NCBI GenBank assembly: GCA_033439685.1
Contig: JAUEDM010000005.1
Span: 3,596,001-3,660,000 of the forward strand
Length of the DNA: 64,000 bases
Source: Apodospora peruviana
Taxonomy: Eukaryota > Ascomycota > Sordariomycetes > Sordariales > Lasiosphaeriaceae
Reading direction: 5' to 3'
Of the stretch, positions 22,485-33,905 are shown in pieces. A model generated the notes under the pieces. The model worked only from the letters and a program-made list of their open reading frames with translations, made no database searches and was not told where the DNA came from. A program made the position numbers and the translations under genes. How positions within the stretch are numbered: position 1 is the stretch's first letter; every line of letters starts with the position of its first letter.

Positions 22485-23815
22485 CCCTTCAAGGTACTAT
22501 CCGCGGCAGAAGAAGCCCAGATCACATGCTCATCATCACGGGGAGTCGTCAGTCTCGTCAGGTTATGCGTGCTAAACAGCGATCGGGGGAGGACTGAATG
22601 TACAAATCTCCTTTTCGGGGGTTTGTGTATCGGCAGTATGGCGTTGCTGTTCCTGCCACTGTCTGGCAGCGGTATCTCGGCCGGGCTTAACGACGCCCAC
22701 TTTCCGGTCTTGAAGACGGTCGAGATGAACTGCCAGCAGAGAGGGACGTTGCCGACGTAAATGGCTGTGGCAGCCTCGGCGACATACCAGTAGGTGTAGA
22801 CGAGCTCGTTGGGGTTGCTGAAGTTGTAGTAGCGGTTCAGAATGGCAATGAGTATCTGGATGGTGTTAGCTTGACACGACAGGAGTGGTCATGAGGAATG
22901 CCTTTTACATTGAAGCAGCCCAGGCCCAGAACGCAGCAGAGCACGAGTTTTCTCTTCAGCGGCAGATGACTCTGGATGACGATGGGAATGGGGATGCAAA
23001 GCAACATCAAATCGGACGAGATGTTGAAAGCCGTGGCAAAGATCATGTGCTTGTAATAGGTGGCACATTCGGCTGTTGGCATTCCCCCAGGTCAGTTTCC
23101 ATCTCTGTGTTGTCTCGGGATAAATGAACCGTCATAGACACGTACAGTTTTCCACCGGCAGTGCCCAGTATCCCTCCAATGGAGTACACCAATGGCCTAG
23201 GAGGAGGATCACCACAAGACTGTATGCAATTACACAGTAGAACCCGATGATCTTGACAATGCGGTGTTGCGTCTCGTAGGCCAATCTTGAACCGGTCAGC
23301 ATCGGCGTGGGGTGGAATATTGATCAAGAGGCACTCACGTTAAGCGGTGATACAAGATCAACAGACAGATCTTGACCAGCCAGACGGTGGTCAGGGAACA
23401 GATCTCCATGATGAGAGTCATCTTGCTGCCGTAGATGGCCATCTCGGCCTCCTTTGGGGGCAGACTGGCTGCAACTTCTGGTTCGAGATAGTTGCTTCCA
23501 TTCTTGGCCACTTCGTTAAGACATACCATGCCAACTGTGAATATGACCTTTTAAAACATCAGCAGGGCGATGAGAATGACAAGATGAAGGCAACGTACAG
23601 TCGCGACCAACATCAACCAATCCTCAATCTGAAGCTTGGCCCAACTGCCGAACTTGATCCGACGCGATATCCTTCACCGGTGGTGGACCGTGATAATTAG
23701 CGCATGTTGACTAAAAGATCTTGGTAAATGCTTACATGCGACAGGCAACCAGTATAATGCCAACGGACCAGAGAGTCCATGTCTCTATGGCCAGACTCTG
23801 GACAAAGTCCACCAT
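22277..23815 (-). CDS. Rhodopsin-fold integral membrane protein (PTH11-like), poly-Thr tail
   Basis: Six exons, 23815-23736, 23671-23599, 23547-23339, 23285-23146, 23072-22909 and 22855-22277, give 414 aa with every join in frame. Seven hydrophobic spans are present with family marks: IEDWLMLVAT after span 1, YGSKMTLIMEICSLTTVWLVK, ICLLILYHRLT, HWCTPLEGYWALP, ATYYKHMIFATAFNISSDLM and CIPIPIV, NRYYNFSNPNELVYTYWYV. This fungal-only family includes PTH11-type surface sensors, but most members have no known ligand. The cytosolic tail contains about 19 consecutive threonines encoded by the GTC/GAC tract. The 5' end is divergent from the GMC oxidoreductase, with 824 bp between the starts. Confidence 0.9.
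22431..22484. repeat. (GTC)n trinucleotide tract coding poly-Thr
   Basis: About 18 perfect GTC units on the plus strand, read as ACG/ACA threonine codons on the minus strand in the tail of the rhodopsin-fold protein. The length is a multiple of three, so slippage would change the protein by whole residues. Confidence 0.95.
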
Positions 23816-24639
23816 CTTCTTCTGTCTCTCACTCGCGCGTCGCACGGGAGGAGAGCGGCGGCGCGGACGGCATCAACATGGATGACGGTGAGGCGCAGGT
23901 TCTTATGCACAAGCAGATACAGAATAAAAACCCGACCGCCGACGACGGACAAAACTCCGTATTTAAGGTTGCACGAGGCTTCCTTTTTACACGAATAAAA
24001 AAAAAAATAAAAAATAAAAATAAAAAAAAAAAAAAGCGGCCAACAGTCGCGCCCGAACTGCATGATGGACGGCCGGCGATCAGCTGGATCGCTGCGCGGG
24101 GCATGCTGCTGTGCCGCTGCAGCTGCTATCTCTTGCTCGCCGACAGACTCGTACCACCTGAAGGACAAGAACCACAGGAAGTGCCTGTCGAGCTAATAAT
24201 TATTGGAAATTATGCAACTGTGATCAACCCCCCACACCTCCCGGGGGCCCTTGTCTGCCGAGTGATAACTGACAAGCCGGCCGCTACGGGACTGTCCCTA
24301 GCGGTGACCGGGGATCATCCCATTGGAGAGTTGGTGGGCTCGTGGTGGACTGATCGCAAAGCAACCAACCAAAACGAGGTAATGAGAAGAGGGGAGGGAC
24401 CGACAAAAGTTGAAAGTCCTCCCGTTCCAACCCAGCAGGTTGGTTCCAATCTCAAGAACAAAAGCAGAGTCACAGTAAAAGTTCCTTGTGTGGTTGGTGG
24501 TTTTGGTCCTTTGTTTCTTTTTCCGCCGTGTGTCCACAAATCGGGTCTGTTATCCGTTGATCGCTACACCTGGCTGCTGTCACTGCAACGCCGCAAACAT
24601 ATCATATCAGCCACCCATTTCCCGTTATCTTTTGAGAGA
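23816..24639. promoter_or_regulatory. Divergent promoter region with A-rich tract
   Basis: Separates the minus-strand rhodopsin-fold gene from the plus-strand GMC oxidoreductase. An A-rich tract at about 23996-24034 is broken only by single T and G bases; such rigid dA:dT runs commonly exclude nucleosomes. An open frame extends upstream of the GMC start through this region, but its translation is low-complexity and lysine-rich, so it is not coding. Confidence 0.5.
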
Positions 24640-26790
24640 ATGGCGTCACCAGGAGAAGCCTTTGCCGAAAAGGGGTTCGACTTCCTCGTTGTGGGCGGCG
24701 GCACAGCAGGGCTAACGGTCGCGGCCCGGCTGGCTGATGCGTCCCCAGACATCCGCGTGGGCGTGCTCGAGGCCGGCGGGTTGGCGATTGGTGATGGCTT
24801 GGTTGAGTGGCCCGGCATCGCGGGACGGGCGCTCGGCAGCCATCTCGACTGGAGTTTTGAGACAGCGCCGCAGCCAGGCTTGGGCGGGCGGGTGGTCCCG
24901 TGGAATCGCGGCAGGGTCCTTGGCGGGTCGAGTGCCCTGAATTACATGACCTGGAACCGAGCCGCTCAACAGGATTACGATGACTGGAAGGAGCTGGGAA
25001 ACGAGGGTTGGGGATGGGATGATTTACTGTCAGTTCCTTTTCCCTTATCGTCTTTTCGGACATTCTTGCTTCATTCTTTTGCTTTGAATGATATTTTCGT
25101 TTCTTTTTCTTTCACTCCGTTCCTCTTTAAACGAACCGAAACCCCCACCCCCACTGCTTGACCCTTTACAATGGCCCCGGTGGGGTTTGGCGGAATCACT
25201 CCGCTGTCATCAGTCCGGATGAAAAAGAAATTTGAAGAGACAGACCGGCACCACGTGCACCAGCACTCAAGCTCACCTGCTCTGTTCTTGGCAGACCCTT
25301 CTTCAAGAAAAGCGAAAACTTCCACACACCGACTTCCAAATCACAGAAAGCTGCTCAAATCGCCCTTCACGATGGCTTCGTCGGCGTCGGCGGCCCGGTG
25401 CAGGTCTCGTACCCGAACGAATTCACGGCCTCACACGCATTATGGCACCAGACCTTGAACTCGGTCGGCGTCGAGACCAACGATGCGCACCTGGCCGGCA
25501 GCAACGTCGGTTGCTGGACGAGCACCGTGTCGGTCGACCCGCGGACCGCCACCCGATCTTACGCAGCCACGGCGTACTACCAGCCGAATGCCTGGAGGAT
25601 GAATCTCGTGGTCTTGACTGAAGCCGAGGTTCTTGAGATTTTGTTGTCCTCCGAAGATGGCGGTGGCGACTCCAACTGGAAGGCAACCGGCGTCCGCTTC
25701 ACCCACCAGGGAACAGAGTACTCGGCGTCTGCGTCTCGCGAGGTCATCGTCTCCGCCGGGTCGGTGCAGTCACCCCAGATCCTTGAGCTGTCAGGCATTG
25801 GCGGAAAAGAAGTGCTCTCTGCTGCCGGGATCCCCGTCAAGGTGGACAACCCCAACGTCGGCGAGAACCTCCAAGACCACATGAGTACGCCCTCATCCCC
25901 CCGTTTCCTCCCATCATATCTAACTCTCCATGATAGCAACAACCCTCCTCTTCGAAGTCGACCCGTCCTTGCCCAACCCAGATGACCTGAAAACCGACTC
26001 CCTACTCGTCGCAGCCAAGGAAGAGTACGCCAAATCCCTCACCGGCCCGCTGACCGTTCTCCCGGTATCAATGGCCTACATCCCGGCATCGACATTCATC
26101 CCGCCATCCACCCTCTCCACGCTTATCCCGTCAACCCTCAATACCGAACAGACAACCTCAGCGGCAGACCGCGACGCCCTCCTCTGCCGCCGTTTCTCGT
26201 CATCCTCATCCTCCAAGCTCGGCCATATGGAATTCGTTTTCGATCTCGGCAACTGGTCCCCTATCGAGCTCCCTCCCAACGATAGCAACCCAAAGAAATA
26301 CGCCAGCATGCTCCAGATCCTGCAGTACCCCTTTTCTAAAGGCAGCATCCATATCAGTCCCACTCGGTCTCTCACCATCAACCCCCAGTATTACTCTGGG
26401 AAAAACGGCCACCTCGACCTCGAGGTCGCGCTGCATGCGCACCGCTTCGCCGAAAGGATAGTTGCCGCGCAGCCTCTGGCTACCCTCATAAAGAAACAGA
26501 TCAGCCCGACTCCCGAAGAGAGCGCCACGGACGATAACCTCCGAAAGTGGCTGAGAAAAGTAATGGTGACGGACTGGCACCCCGTTGGAACCTGCGCGAT
26601 GGGCGGTCGTCTTGGACGAGAGGGTGGTGTGGTGGATCAGCGACTCAAAGTCTACGGAGTTCAAGGACTGCGGATCGTGGACGCGAGCGTTATGCCATTG
26701 CAGATTAGTGCGCACTTGCAGGCTACCGTGTACGCGATTGCTGAGAAGGCAGCGGTTATGGTGCTTGAGGATTGCGGTATCGAGATGTGA
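24640..26790 (+). CDS. GMC-family FAD-dependent oxidoreductase
   Basis: Exons 24640-25028, 25295-25884 and 25937-26790 give 610 aa. The dinucleotide-binding motif VVGGGTAGLTVAARL is at residues 17-31, and the GMC signature 1 region reads GRVLGGSSALNYM. Exon 2 gives DDLLPFFKKSENF across the join and SAGSVQSPQILELSGIG (signature 2). The C-terminus has DWHPVGTCAMGG with the family's catalytic-side histidine and RIVDASVMPL...HLQATVYAIAEKA; a His rather than the common Asn occupies the second active-site position. These enzymes oxidise alcohols, sugars, choline or polyketide intermediates with O2 or quinones. No signal peptide is evident, so an intracellular role is likely. The first donor is GTCAGT, weaker than the others but uniquely restoring the frame; the intron is long (266 nt). 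Confidence 0.92.
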
Positions 26791-27391
26791 GAGGCTTCTT
26801 CTTTATGTGTGAGTTTGCCTCTCGGGCCATCGGCAGACTGAACCTTTTTCTATTTCCACCACGCCCTTAGCTAGTGCCCGAGCTGTCAACGAATTCTATT
26901 ACAACGATTCTTTGTTCGGGAACTGTGCTACTCCCCCGGATGTTGTGTGTGATTCTAGAGCAAGCTCTGTTATGAACTTAACAAGTGCAGATGTTGATCT
27001 ACATGTGAGTGATATGCAGCGAGAACTCAGGTTGTTGCTGTGTTCTCGCCACTCGGCCAGGAAGCCGGGAAATATTCAATATCTGCCTCCACATACCTAA
27101 GCCGTCGTCTTGTCGACTTGATGTGTTCATGATCACATAATGAACCCCAACCCTCTATTCCATCTTTTTTCGGAGGCCTTCTCATCAGCTGACATTGGAT
27201 TACTCGTGAGAATTGTGGCTGAGGGGCGCAGCTGAGCTGAATCGCAAATATGCCTTGGCTTGCCTGGTTGGGCATATTTTCCCCACTCTCTGAGAAGGCT
27301 TCGATCTCTTGATCACCCATGTGCTGATCTTTAGATCTCACCGTCCCGCACTTTATCAAAACCTTCTCTCGGAACCTGACATAACTGCACG
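26791..27391. other. Intergenic region
   Basis: 3' side of the GMC gene and promoter of the next plus-strand gene. Nothing recognisable. Confidence 0.45.
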
Positions 27392-29318
27392 ATGTGGAGT
27401 CCTCTTGGCGACGAGCCACTGGATGCCGCCTCCTGGCGACCCGAACCGCCCGGACGGGGCACCTGGAGTATCCTGTCGACCTGCCTCATCACGCTGTCGC
27501 TTTGTATCTGGACCGTCTCCCACCTCAACATCCCCGAGCATGGCAAGCGTGGAAAACAGGTATGGCGCAAGACAATATGGCTCTTGTTGGGTCTTGTAGC
27601 GCCCGAGACCGTAGGTTGTTCCCCACCTGGCATACATCTCCCTAGAAAGAAGGTGGAATATGGTGAAATTCGGATCGTGTAATCACAAGCAGCTGCAAGA
27701 TCGCATGTACTGACCTCGTTCGGGTCGTAACAGATTGCCTGGATAGCCTACCTGCAAAGACAGGATCAGATACACCTGCGCAGGGAGATATATGATGTCT
27801 TGGGAGATTCTCTTCCGGGTGGGGAGAATAAACAACGACGCTGGTTCGGAAGCTGGGCAGTGGTGTGGCCTAAATCACGGCCAGTCAGAAGCACGGTTGG
27901 TTTTGTCATATATGAACATGTGCCGAATAAGAACACTATATTTCTAACATGCGGTACACAAACAGGAAATCGAGCTGGAAAGGGCCAACCGCAGTGGTGA
28001 CATTCGCTCGCCTCGACAACGACGACAGGAAAGGGCCAGCCGCAGTGGTGACATTCACCCGCTTCGAAAACGACGACAGCATGCTTGGACTGCCGCGCAT
28101 GGTTTCTTTGCCTTGATGGGTGGCTTTGCTTTGGACATCTCTTCGCAACGCGACGCGCTGCCTGTCCCGCAGGACCTGACCAGACTCGTGTTTACGGCCA
28201 GGGGTCTTGAGTTCATTGCCAGATTGAGACCGGACATGCTGCCCGACATCTCGGGCGAGCAACTCCAAGACAAGAGCAAGGCCGACTACTTCGCCAAGTC
28301 TCTCATCTGCATCCAAGCCTCGTATTTTTGCATTCACTTCATCAACGGGCTGTCTCTAGGTCTGGCCGTCACGCTCCTGGAGATGAACACTTTTGCCCAC
28401 GCGTTCTGTGCCCTCGGAATATACTTGATCTGGTGGAACAAGCCGCTGGATGTCAACGAGCCGATTTTGGTCGCACTAGAGGACGACGACGCAATTTCCA
28501 TTTGTGCAGCAATGTACTTGACCAGCTCCATTGGGCAAGATGTTCTCATTGAAAGAAACGACGAGGGCAGCCTCCATAATGATGTGCTGTTCACAAAACT
28601 CATTCCTCGGCCCTTGAACGAAACGACGCACTATTTTGACGATCCCACCACCTCCTCCCCGATCGTGGCGTACCGCTTACCTTCGTCCACCAGAAGTCAA
28701 AATGGTCTCGGGTTTAGGCTAAAGGACAAACTTCAAGGAACACATTTGTTCGTCACCGTTACTCGAGAACGGCTGTTACTTCGGAGAACCGCGTCGTTGA
28801 CAGGGAACGGAAGAGCCGTTCTGACGGATTCATGTGATAGAGATGACTGGGTTGTCGAACGGATACGAAACTGGGGCCCTAGGCACTATCACGGGGATTC
28901 GGAGTTACCGTTCATTCTGCTTATCCTAGCAACTACTATATACGGTGGGTGGCACCTGCTTGCCTGGAACAGCCCATTTCCTAGCTATACTCAGGAGATA
29001 CTTTGGCGTATAAGCGGGCTTGGGGCCGCGGCATCCGGACCTGCCTTATGCTTCATGATTTGGTTGCTTTCCAGCAGTGGCCTGGCCTACCCGCACCGGG
29101 ACGACGTGGGAACGACATCATGGCATCATAATCAACTTTTCAGATTTGTCGTCTGGTGCCTGCGGTTCTTCGGGTTGGAGGTAATGACGGGGTTGATCCT
29201 TCTTCTCGTCTTTTCTCGTTGCTATCTTGTTGTCGGGTCTCTATTGTCGTTACCATACACACCAAACTCGGCTTTCGAGACCCCAAGTTGGTCATTATAC
29301 TTTCCACACATAGGGTAA
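27392..29318 (+). CDS. Polytopic membrane protein of a fungal-specific family
   Basis: Exons 27392-27610, 27734-27895 and 27966-29318, all phase 0, give 577 aa. The opening GRGTWSILSTCLITLSLCIW then IWLLLGLVAPET, the later KADYFAKSLICIQASYF and the LLEMNTFAHAFCALGIYLIWW / KPLDVNEPI block match a large ascomycete membrane-protein family of unknown function, usually 500-600 aa. Hydrophobic spans lie near the N-terminus (two), around HGFFALMGGFAL, two around residues 215-270 and at least three in the C-terminal third. A basic cytosolic loop early in exon 3 contains two copies of a 17-residue unit. No enzyme motif is present. Confidence 0.82.
27978..28079 (+). repeat. In-frame 51-bp tandem duplication in a cytosolic loop
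   Basis: Two adjacent 51-nt units (27978-28028 and 28029-28079) encode ERANRSGDIRSPRQRRQ and ERASRSGDIHPLRKRRQ. The units differ at a few positions, so the duplication is not brand new. It begins four codons after the acceptor of exon 3. Confidence 0.95.
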
Positions 29319-29465
29319 CGAGGAGGTGTCATTACTAGTAAAGTACATAAAACACACAGTTTTCAAGATCGCTCATCAGATAGACTGCATCCCAGATACA
29401 CTCAAGTGGCCTCCAAACCGAATCCTCCCTCTAGACCCTTGCTTCACAACGACACAACGACGGTC

Positions 29466-29928
29466 TTAATCACACAAAATTCTCATACCATGGCGAAACG
29501 TCGTCTCATAGCACTTTGACTTGAAGATTTCAACCTTGGCTCCGGTGCATCCCTGCGTTTCGTACAGATAAGCTAAAAACGAGCAAGAGTCTTCTGTTAG
29601 CCTTGGTCGACAACCAAATAGCTTGGTGGTGCTTACCTCGGCAACCACTTGCAATCCAAACAGGACGGATGCTAGCCTGAGGAACCGGAAAGCAGTATAC
29701 ATCCGTCCTGCTGGCCTTTTTGCCCTCGGCCGAACAGGTCTTGTCTATATAAGAATAGTAATAGAACTCGATAGACTTTTGGGCCGCAGCGGCGGTGACG
29801 TTTCTGACTTGGAGCTCGCAGTCGATGGCAGGTGCACCTGTGTTGGGATTAGGGCTAGGAACCGCGATTCCACAAACGGCCGAGCCCAAAAGTGACATGA
29901 CTAGGAAGAGGGGATAGGAGGGCAACAT
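29466..29928 (-). CDS. Small secreted cysteine-containing protein
   Basis: Exons 29928-29637 and 29572-29466 join in phase 1 and give 132 aa. The signal peptide is clear (MLPSYPLFLVMSLLGSAVCG), and cleavage would leave a mature protein with seven cysteines (DCEL, KTCSA, VYCFP, SGCRA, QGCTG, SKCYE, ILCD). An upstream in-frame ATG at 30048 would put 40 residues before the signal peptide, so 29928 is preferred. The intron has GTAAGC and TTTTTAG. Size, signal and cysteine content resemble effector-like secreted proteins; no family is recognised. Confidence 0.72.
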
Positions 29929-30759
29929 CTTGGCAGATTGGAAGCAATTCTTTGAAGGCACCGGGTCTACCAGGTCGTGAAAGAATTGTAAGGAGAATCG
30001 AACGGATATATAAGTTAAGAATGCCAGCGGATGGAACGTGGGATTCATTAATTCTCCGTTGTGCCCTTGTATTGCTGTCTAGGTAGAACTAGAGGTACAG
30101 ATAACCCTGCTTACACGTCCCAGCGGGTGAACAGCAAAGAAGATGACAGAGTTTCGGCGGGATCATTCCACCGCCCATGTTTTCAATAGAATGAGCCAGT
30201 GAACTAATGTAGTAGAGCTGACCAGCTGAATGGGGAAACTCAAAATTACTTGTGATTTTCTTACAGACCCAGTTTGAAGCAGCTGATACTCTAATACAGT
30301 GTGTGAAGGAGGAACGTTTCGCCGAGTGAGGCTGTGATATTCGATTTCTGGTTTCTAGCTAGGTAATGACCAAACACTTCACCCCGGTAATTACCACCCT
30401 AGAGTTTTGTCCATAATTCAAGATGAAGACATTATCAGTAATAAAAGCAGTCCCCTCAAGGGATTGGTCATAACCTCATACATATCGTGAGACCCGGTCC
30501 GATTTTCATCTCATCATGATTAGGGAGGGACCCGCTCAACTGGGGGAAAAGACGAAAGAAAAGAAAGAAAATTGACCCTATTAACCACATCCCCAAGAAG
30601 TTCCCATTTTAACGCCACTGCCAAGTCGGCGGTTCTGAAGCAGTGAAAGAGTGAAGGTGACGGGCATCAACCTCCCAATGCATTATTATTGATGCCACAC
30701 AATTTTCCCATTGTGAACCTTCTCCACCGGGAGGTATACAGCCCCCGAGCCAAAGCTCA
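29929..30759. other. Intergenic region
   Basis: Apart from the TATA-like element, AT-rich sequence without a supported gene. It separates two minus-strand secreted-protein genes. Confidence 0.5.
30007..30012 (-). promoter_or_regulatory. TATA-like box of the small secreted protein
   Basis: TATATA about 80 bp upstream of the ATG at 29928, a plausible distance for a fungal core promoter. It also argues for that ATG rather than the one at 30048, which lies upstream of the box. Confidence 0.45.
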
Positions 30760-32058
30760 TTAACCACCTAATAGTAATCGCAACATTATCAACACATGCA
30801 ACTCCACGATCACGATGGGCTCAACTCACAATAATCCGGTCCAGTCCCGCAATATCCCCATTTAGAACAACACAATCCAGCCGCGCAAGGCCGTTTCGCG
30901 TCACAGCTTCCAAGCACACCTAGGTTTTTGAAGACATACGATTAGCCCGTTATTCATATACAACAAATCACTCGATATCTGGTCAAAGAAGGCTCTGCTT
31001 GCAATATTCTGGCCCGGTGCCACAATATCCCCACGGCGAGCAGCACATGCCTGCCGCGCATGGGTGGTTTGCATCGCACGCTCCATTAGGAAGAGGACCA
31101 CCTAACGAAAGAGCAAACGCAGTTCGTTTCCAGTGTCCAAGTGATATGGAGCCCGCCGCCCCCCCCCCCCCCCCCCCCCCCAAGAAGGGATTGGTAGAGT
31201 GAGGTAGGTCGGTAGGCAGGGAAGGGCTCATAACGGCATCATAGTGTCATGTTTATAAACTTACAGTATTCTGGTCCGACGCCACAATAGCCCCATTGCG
31301 AACAGCAGAATCCGGATGCGCATGGGTGAGTGGCGTCGCATTTGCCCGGTTCAGTGTCGCCTAAACGATAACAGGTTTTGTCAGATACTCCGGGACATGA
31401 TCGAAGTGAGTGAGTTGAGTTGAGTGCACGGAGTTGAGCTTACAGGTGCCGCATTTGCCGTCTTTGCAGCACTTGCCTGCAGGGCATGGTGTTTTGGCAT
31501 CGCACTCGGGGGGGCCTGGATAAGAAGGTTTTGTTAGTGAAGGGGCACCTTACCAGGTAGTCAAAGATGTGGATGGCTTACAGAAGTCCGCTCCGGTGCC
31601 GCAGAAGCCAGCGGCTGAGCAGCACTTGCCCTTAGGACAAGGGGGAGCATTTCCGTTGGTGCGACTACACTCGGGGGGGCCTGGATAGGACAAGGTTAGA
31701 CGAAGATGAAATTGTGAGAAGGATCTGGCTTACAGAAACCCGCTCCGGTGCCGCATTTGCCGCCGGTTGAGCAGCACTGGCCTTCAGGACATGGTTTCGT
31801 GGCACTGCAATCGGGGCCGCCTGGATAGGAAAGGGGTCTGTCAGTGAAAGGTAGACAAAGATGAGATATTTTGAGAAGGAGATCTGGCTTACAGTAGGCC
31901 TCCCCCAAGCCGCACCAACCCCATGGCGAGCAACAGTATGGCGCATCGCATGGCTTCGTCGGGCTGCAGCTGCCGTCACCCTGTCTGACTTCGAGGGGAT
32001 TCGCAAGACACAGAACAGCTGTGGCCAGGGCAGTGGCGGTGAACTTGAAGAGGATCAT
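30760..32058 (-). CDS. Secreted protein with seven hevein-like chitin-binding (CBM18) modules
   Basis: Eight exons: 32058-31893, 31820-31734, 31680-31582, 31515-31444, 31360-31265, 31101-31003, 30919-30830 and 30767-30760, together 238 aa. Exon 1 carries the signal peptide (MILFKFTATALATAVLCLA) and the first module; each later long exon carries exactly one module, and the last exon holds only the final Gly codon and TAA. Every intron is phase 1 and splits the terminal Cys codon of a module. Modules follow C-x(n)-PC-x(5)-CCS-x-WG-x-CG-x(4)-YC; module 4 is short (KDGKCGTC). Intron 6 uses a GC donor. CBM18 binds chitin and chitin oligomers. With no catalytic domain, roles in shielding the fungal wall or sequestering fragments are inferences. 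Confidence 0.88.
31159..31181. repeat. 23-bp C homopolymer inside an intron
   Basis: Uninterrupted C-run on the plus strand within intron 5 of the CBM18 gene. It does not affect coding frame. Confidence 0.95.
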
Positions 32059-32974
32059 GTATATTGACTGAGTCTGTTTGATTTGATTAATGGTTTGTGT
32101 TTTCGATATTTCGATTCGAATTGATTGCAAGAGAAAGATGAAAAACTCTCCGAACATGACAGCCTACCCCTTTGCCTCATTCTTATCCTCCAGATATTGA
32201 CCCTGACATGATTACGCAGGTGGCTGCTGAGCTGGCAGACCGCCAACCTCATGATATCCACGATGACTTAGATGCAGTTCAGTTAAAAGACACCGTGGTA
32301 TGCCGCGCTTGGCATGTGTCAGCACATAACACGATCTGTATCTGCCGCCCCAATTACTTGCATGTCGGCTGCGGGGAACATGACAGCTGCTCATGATAAG
32401 CATGCCGCACAACAGCCGTCGACCAACCAAGAGCTCGCTGGCGGTATGGTGGTGGGCGGTAAACCGTAACCCCTCTGATGGACCGGCGACACAGGTGATG
32501 ATCGGACCACCCAACCTTCTGTGATGGTCACCCTTTAAAAATGAATACGAGGTAACATGCAAAACAACGCGCTATGGGGAGCAAAACAAGTCACCTGGGC
32601 GGTCCTGGACAGGACTTGAATAAACCACGCGTGGTGCTTGTGCTGATGTGCAGACACGCCGCCACCAGCATCAACCTGCGCCCCACACACCAGCTCTGCA
32701 GCACTTGCAAACATCAGAAACACCATCACCAGCATCAACCGCGACGGCGTGGTCGCCGTGACTCCTGCTATGATGACCAATCGTGACCCACGATGGAGGA
32801 AACAGAAGCGCTTGCTTTCATTATAACATTTATCAAATCATTGATAGTGTTTGAAGCCATTCCTCCATGCAACTTACTCTCGGCCGCACTGTTGTTGCCA
32901 TTCCCCTTCTAATATCAATATTGATCCACGGAAATACTCCCCCAAAGAAAGGACAACACCGACCTTCCCCCAGT
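32059..32974. other. Intergenic region
   Basis: Between two minus-strand secreted-protein genes. A small open frame (32780-32535) with a hydrophobic stretch is present but unsupported. Confidence 0.45.
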
Positions 32975-33856
32975 CTACATGACCCTCCGCAAGCCCTCCA
33001 TGAACGGAGCCGCAAGCGTGGCATTCAACTCGGGGGACGTGGCCATGAGCTCCTCCATGGTCCGGTCGCGCCGAAGCATCTTCAGCGAGGCCGAGTTGGG
33101 ACAGAGGCCAGCAGCGGCCTTCAAGCCGCAGGTGTTGCCGCAGCAGGTCGTGATGCAGATGCGGTCGACCGCGCAGTCGGCGTCGCTGCTGCAGACGGGA
33201 CCCGTGCAAGCGTTTAGGCTCCACGAGTCGAGGCATGCCGATCCTGGGCCTGGATGCATGAACACAAAGAGCGGGTAGTCAGTAACAAGTTTCTTGCTTC
33301 CCTCGACAAACACGTGAATTGGCGAAGAAAGAAAGACAAACCGCCAACGTGAGAAAAGCAAAAGCACTCCGCATCGCCGACGCTCGAGCCACACGCCGCC
33401 GGGAAGTCGCCGCAGACAAAGGGGCTCTCGCAGGTCGGGAACTCGGGCGCCGGGGGCGTCGGGGCCACGCACACGCCGTCGGTACAGGTGGCATCGTCGT
33501 CGCACGCATGACCGCATCCTCCGCAGTTGGCTTCGTCGGTGTCGGTATCGGTGCACGCGCCGGAGCAGAGCTCCATCGAGGCCACCGTCTTCTTGGGCCC
33601 GCATTCGAAGCATGGCCCGGTGCCCTGCGCGGCGAGACTCCTGCAGCTTCCGGCTTTGCACGACCCGCCATCGGCAAAGTTGGCCTTGCACCACGGCTTG
33701 CACTCGGGATAGACATCAAGTATAGCGTGGACGGCAGCAGCTGGTTCCCGAGAAGATGAGTAAGTCCCTGAACTTTTATGTGACAAAATGGGATGGATGT
33801 AAACAAGACTTACCTAGCAGCGCGAAAAGACTAAGAAAGAGAGCAAGACGCGCCAT
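32975..33856 (-). CDS. Secreted cysteine-rich protein (Stig1-like CGGCG motif)
   Basis: Exons 33856-33814, 33767-33342 and 33249-32975, all joined in phase 1, give 247 aa. Exon 1 is just the signal peptide core (MARLALFLSLFALL). The mature chain has more than 20 cysteines: PECKPWC, GSCKAGSCRS, PCFECGP, ELCSGACTDTD, NCGGCGHACDDDATC, TDGVC, ESPFVCGDFPAACG, then exon 3 with CSSDADCAVDRICITTCCGNTCG. The NCGGCGxxC pattern is shared with Stig1-type and related Cys-rich extracellular proteins. The C-terminus is non-cysteine and helical-looking. Extracellular; partner unknown. Confidence 0.83.
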
Positions 33857-33871
33857 CTTTGCCGTTGCCAC

Positions 33872-33872
<1 letters not shown>

Positions 33873-33903
<31 letters not shown>
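33873..33903. repeat. 31-bp poly(dA:dT) tract in a 5' region
   Basis: A-run on the plus strand, starting 17 bp upstream of the ATG at 33856, so it lies in the 5' UTR or core promoter of the cysteine-rich secreted protein. Confidence 0.95.

Positions 33904-33905
<2 letters not shown>

Noticed and set aside
23779..24639. Upstream extension of the GMC open frame
   Set aside because: The extension is low-complexity and lysine-rich; the conserved dinucleotide-binding motif starts just after the ATG at 24640.
32535..32780. 81-codon minus-strand frame resembling a small secreted protein
   Set aside because: The hydrophobic stretch is not N-terminal and there is no second line of support.
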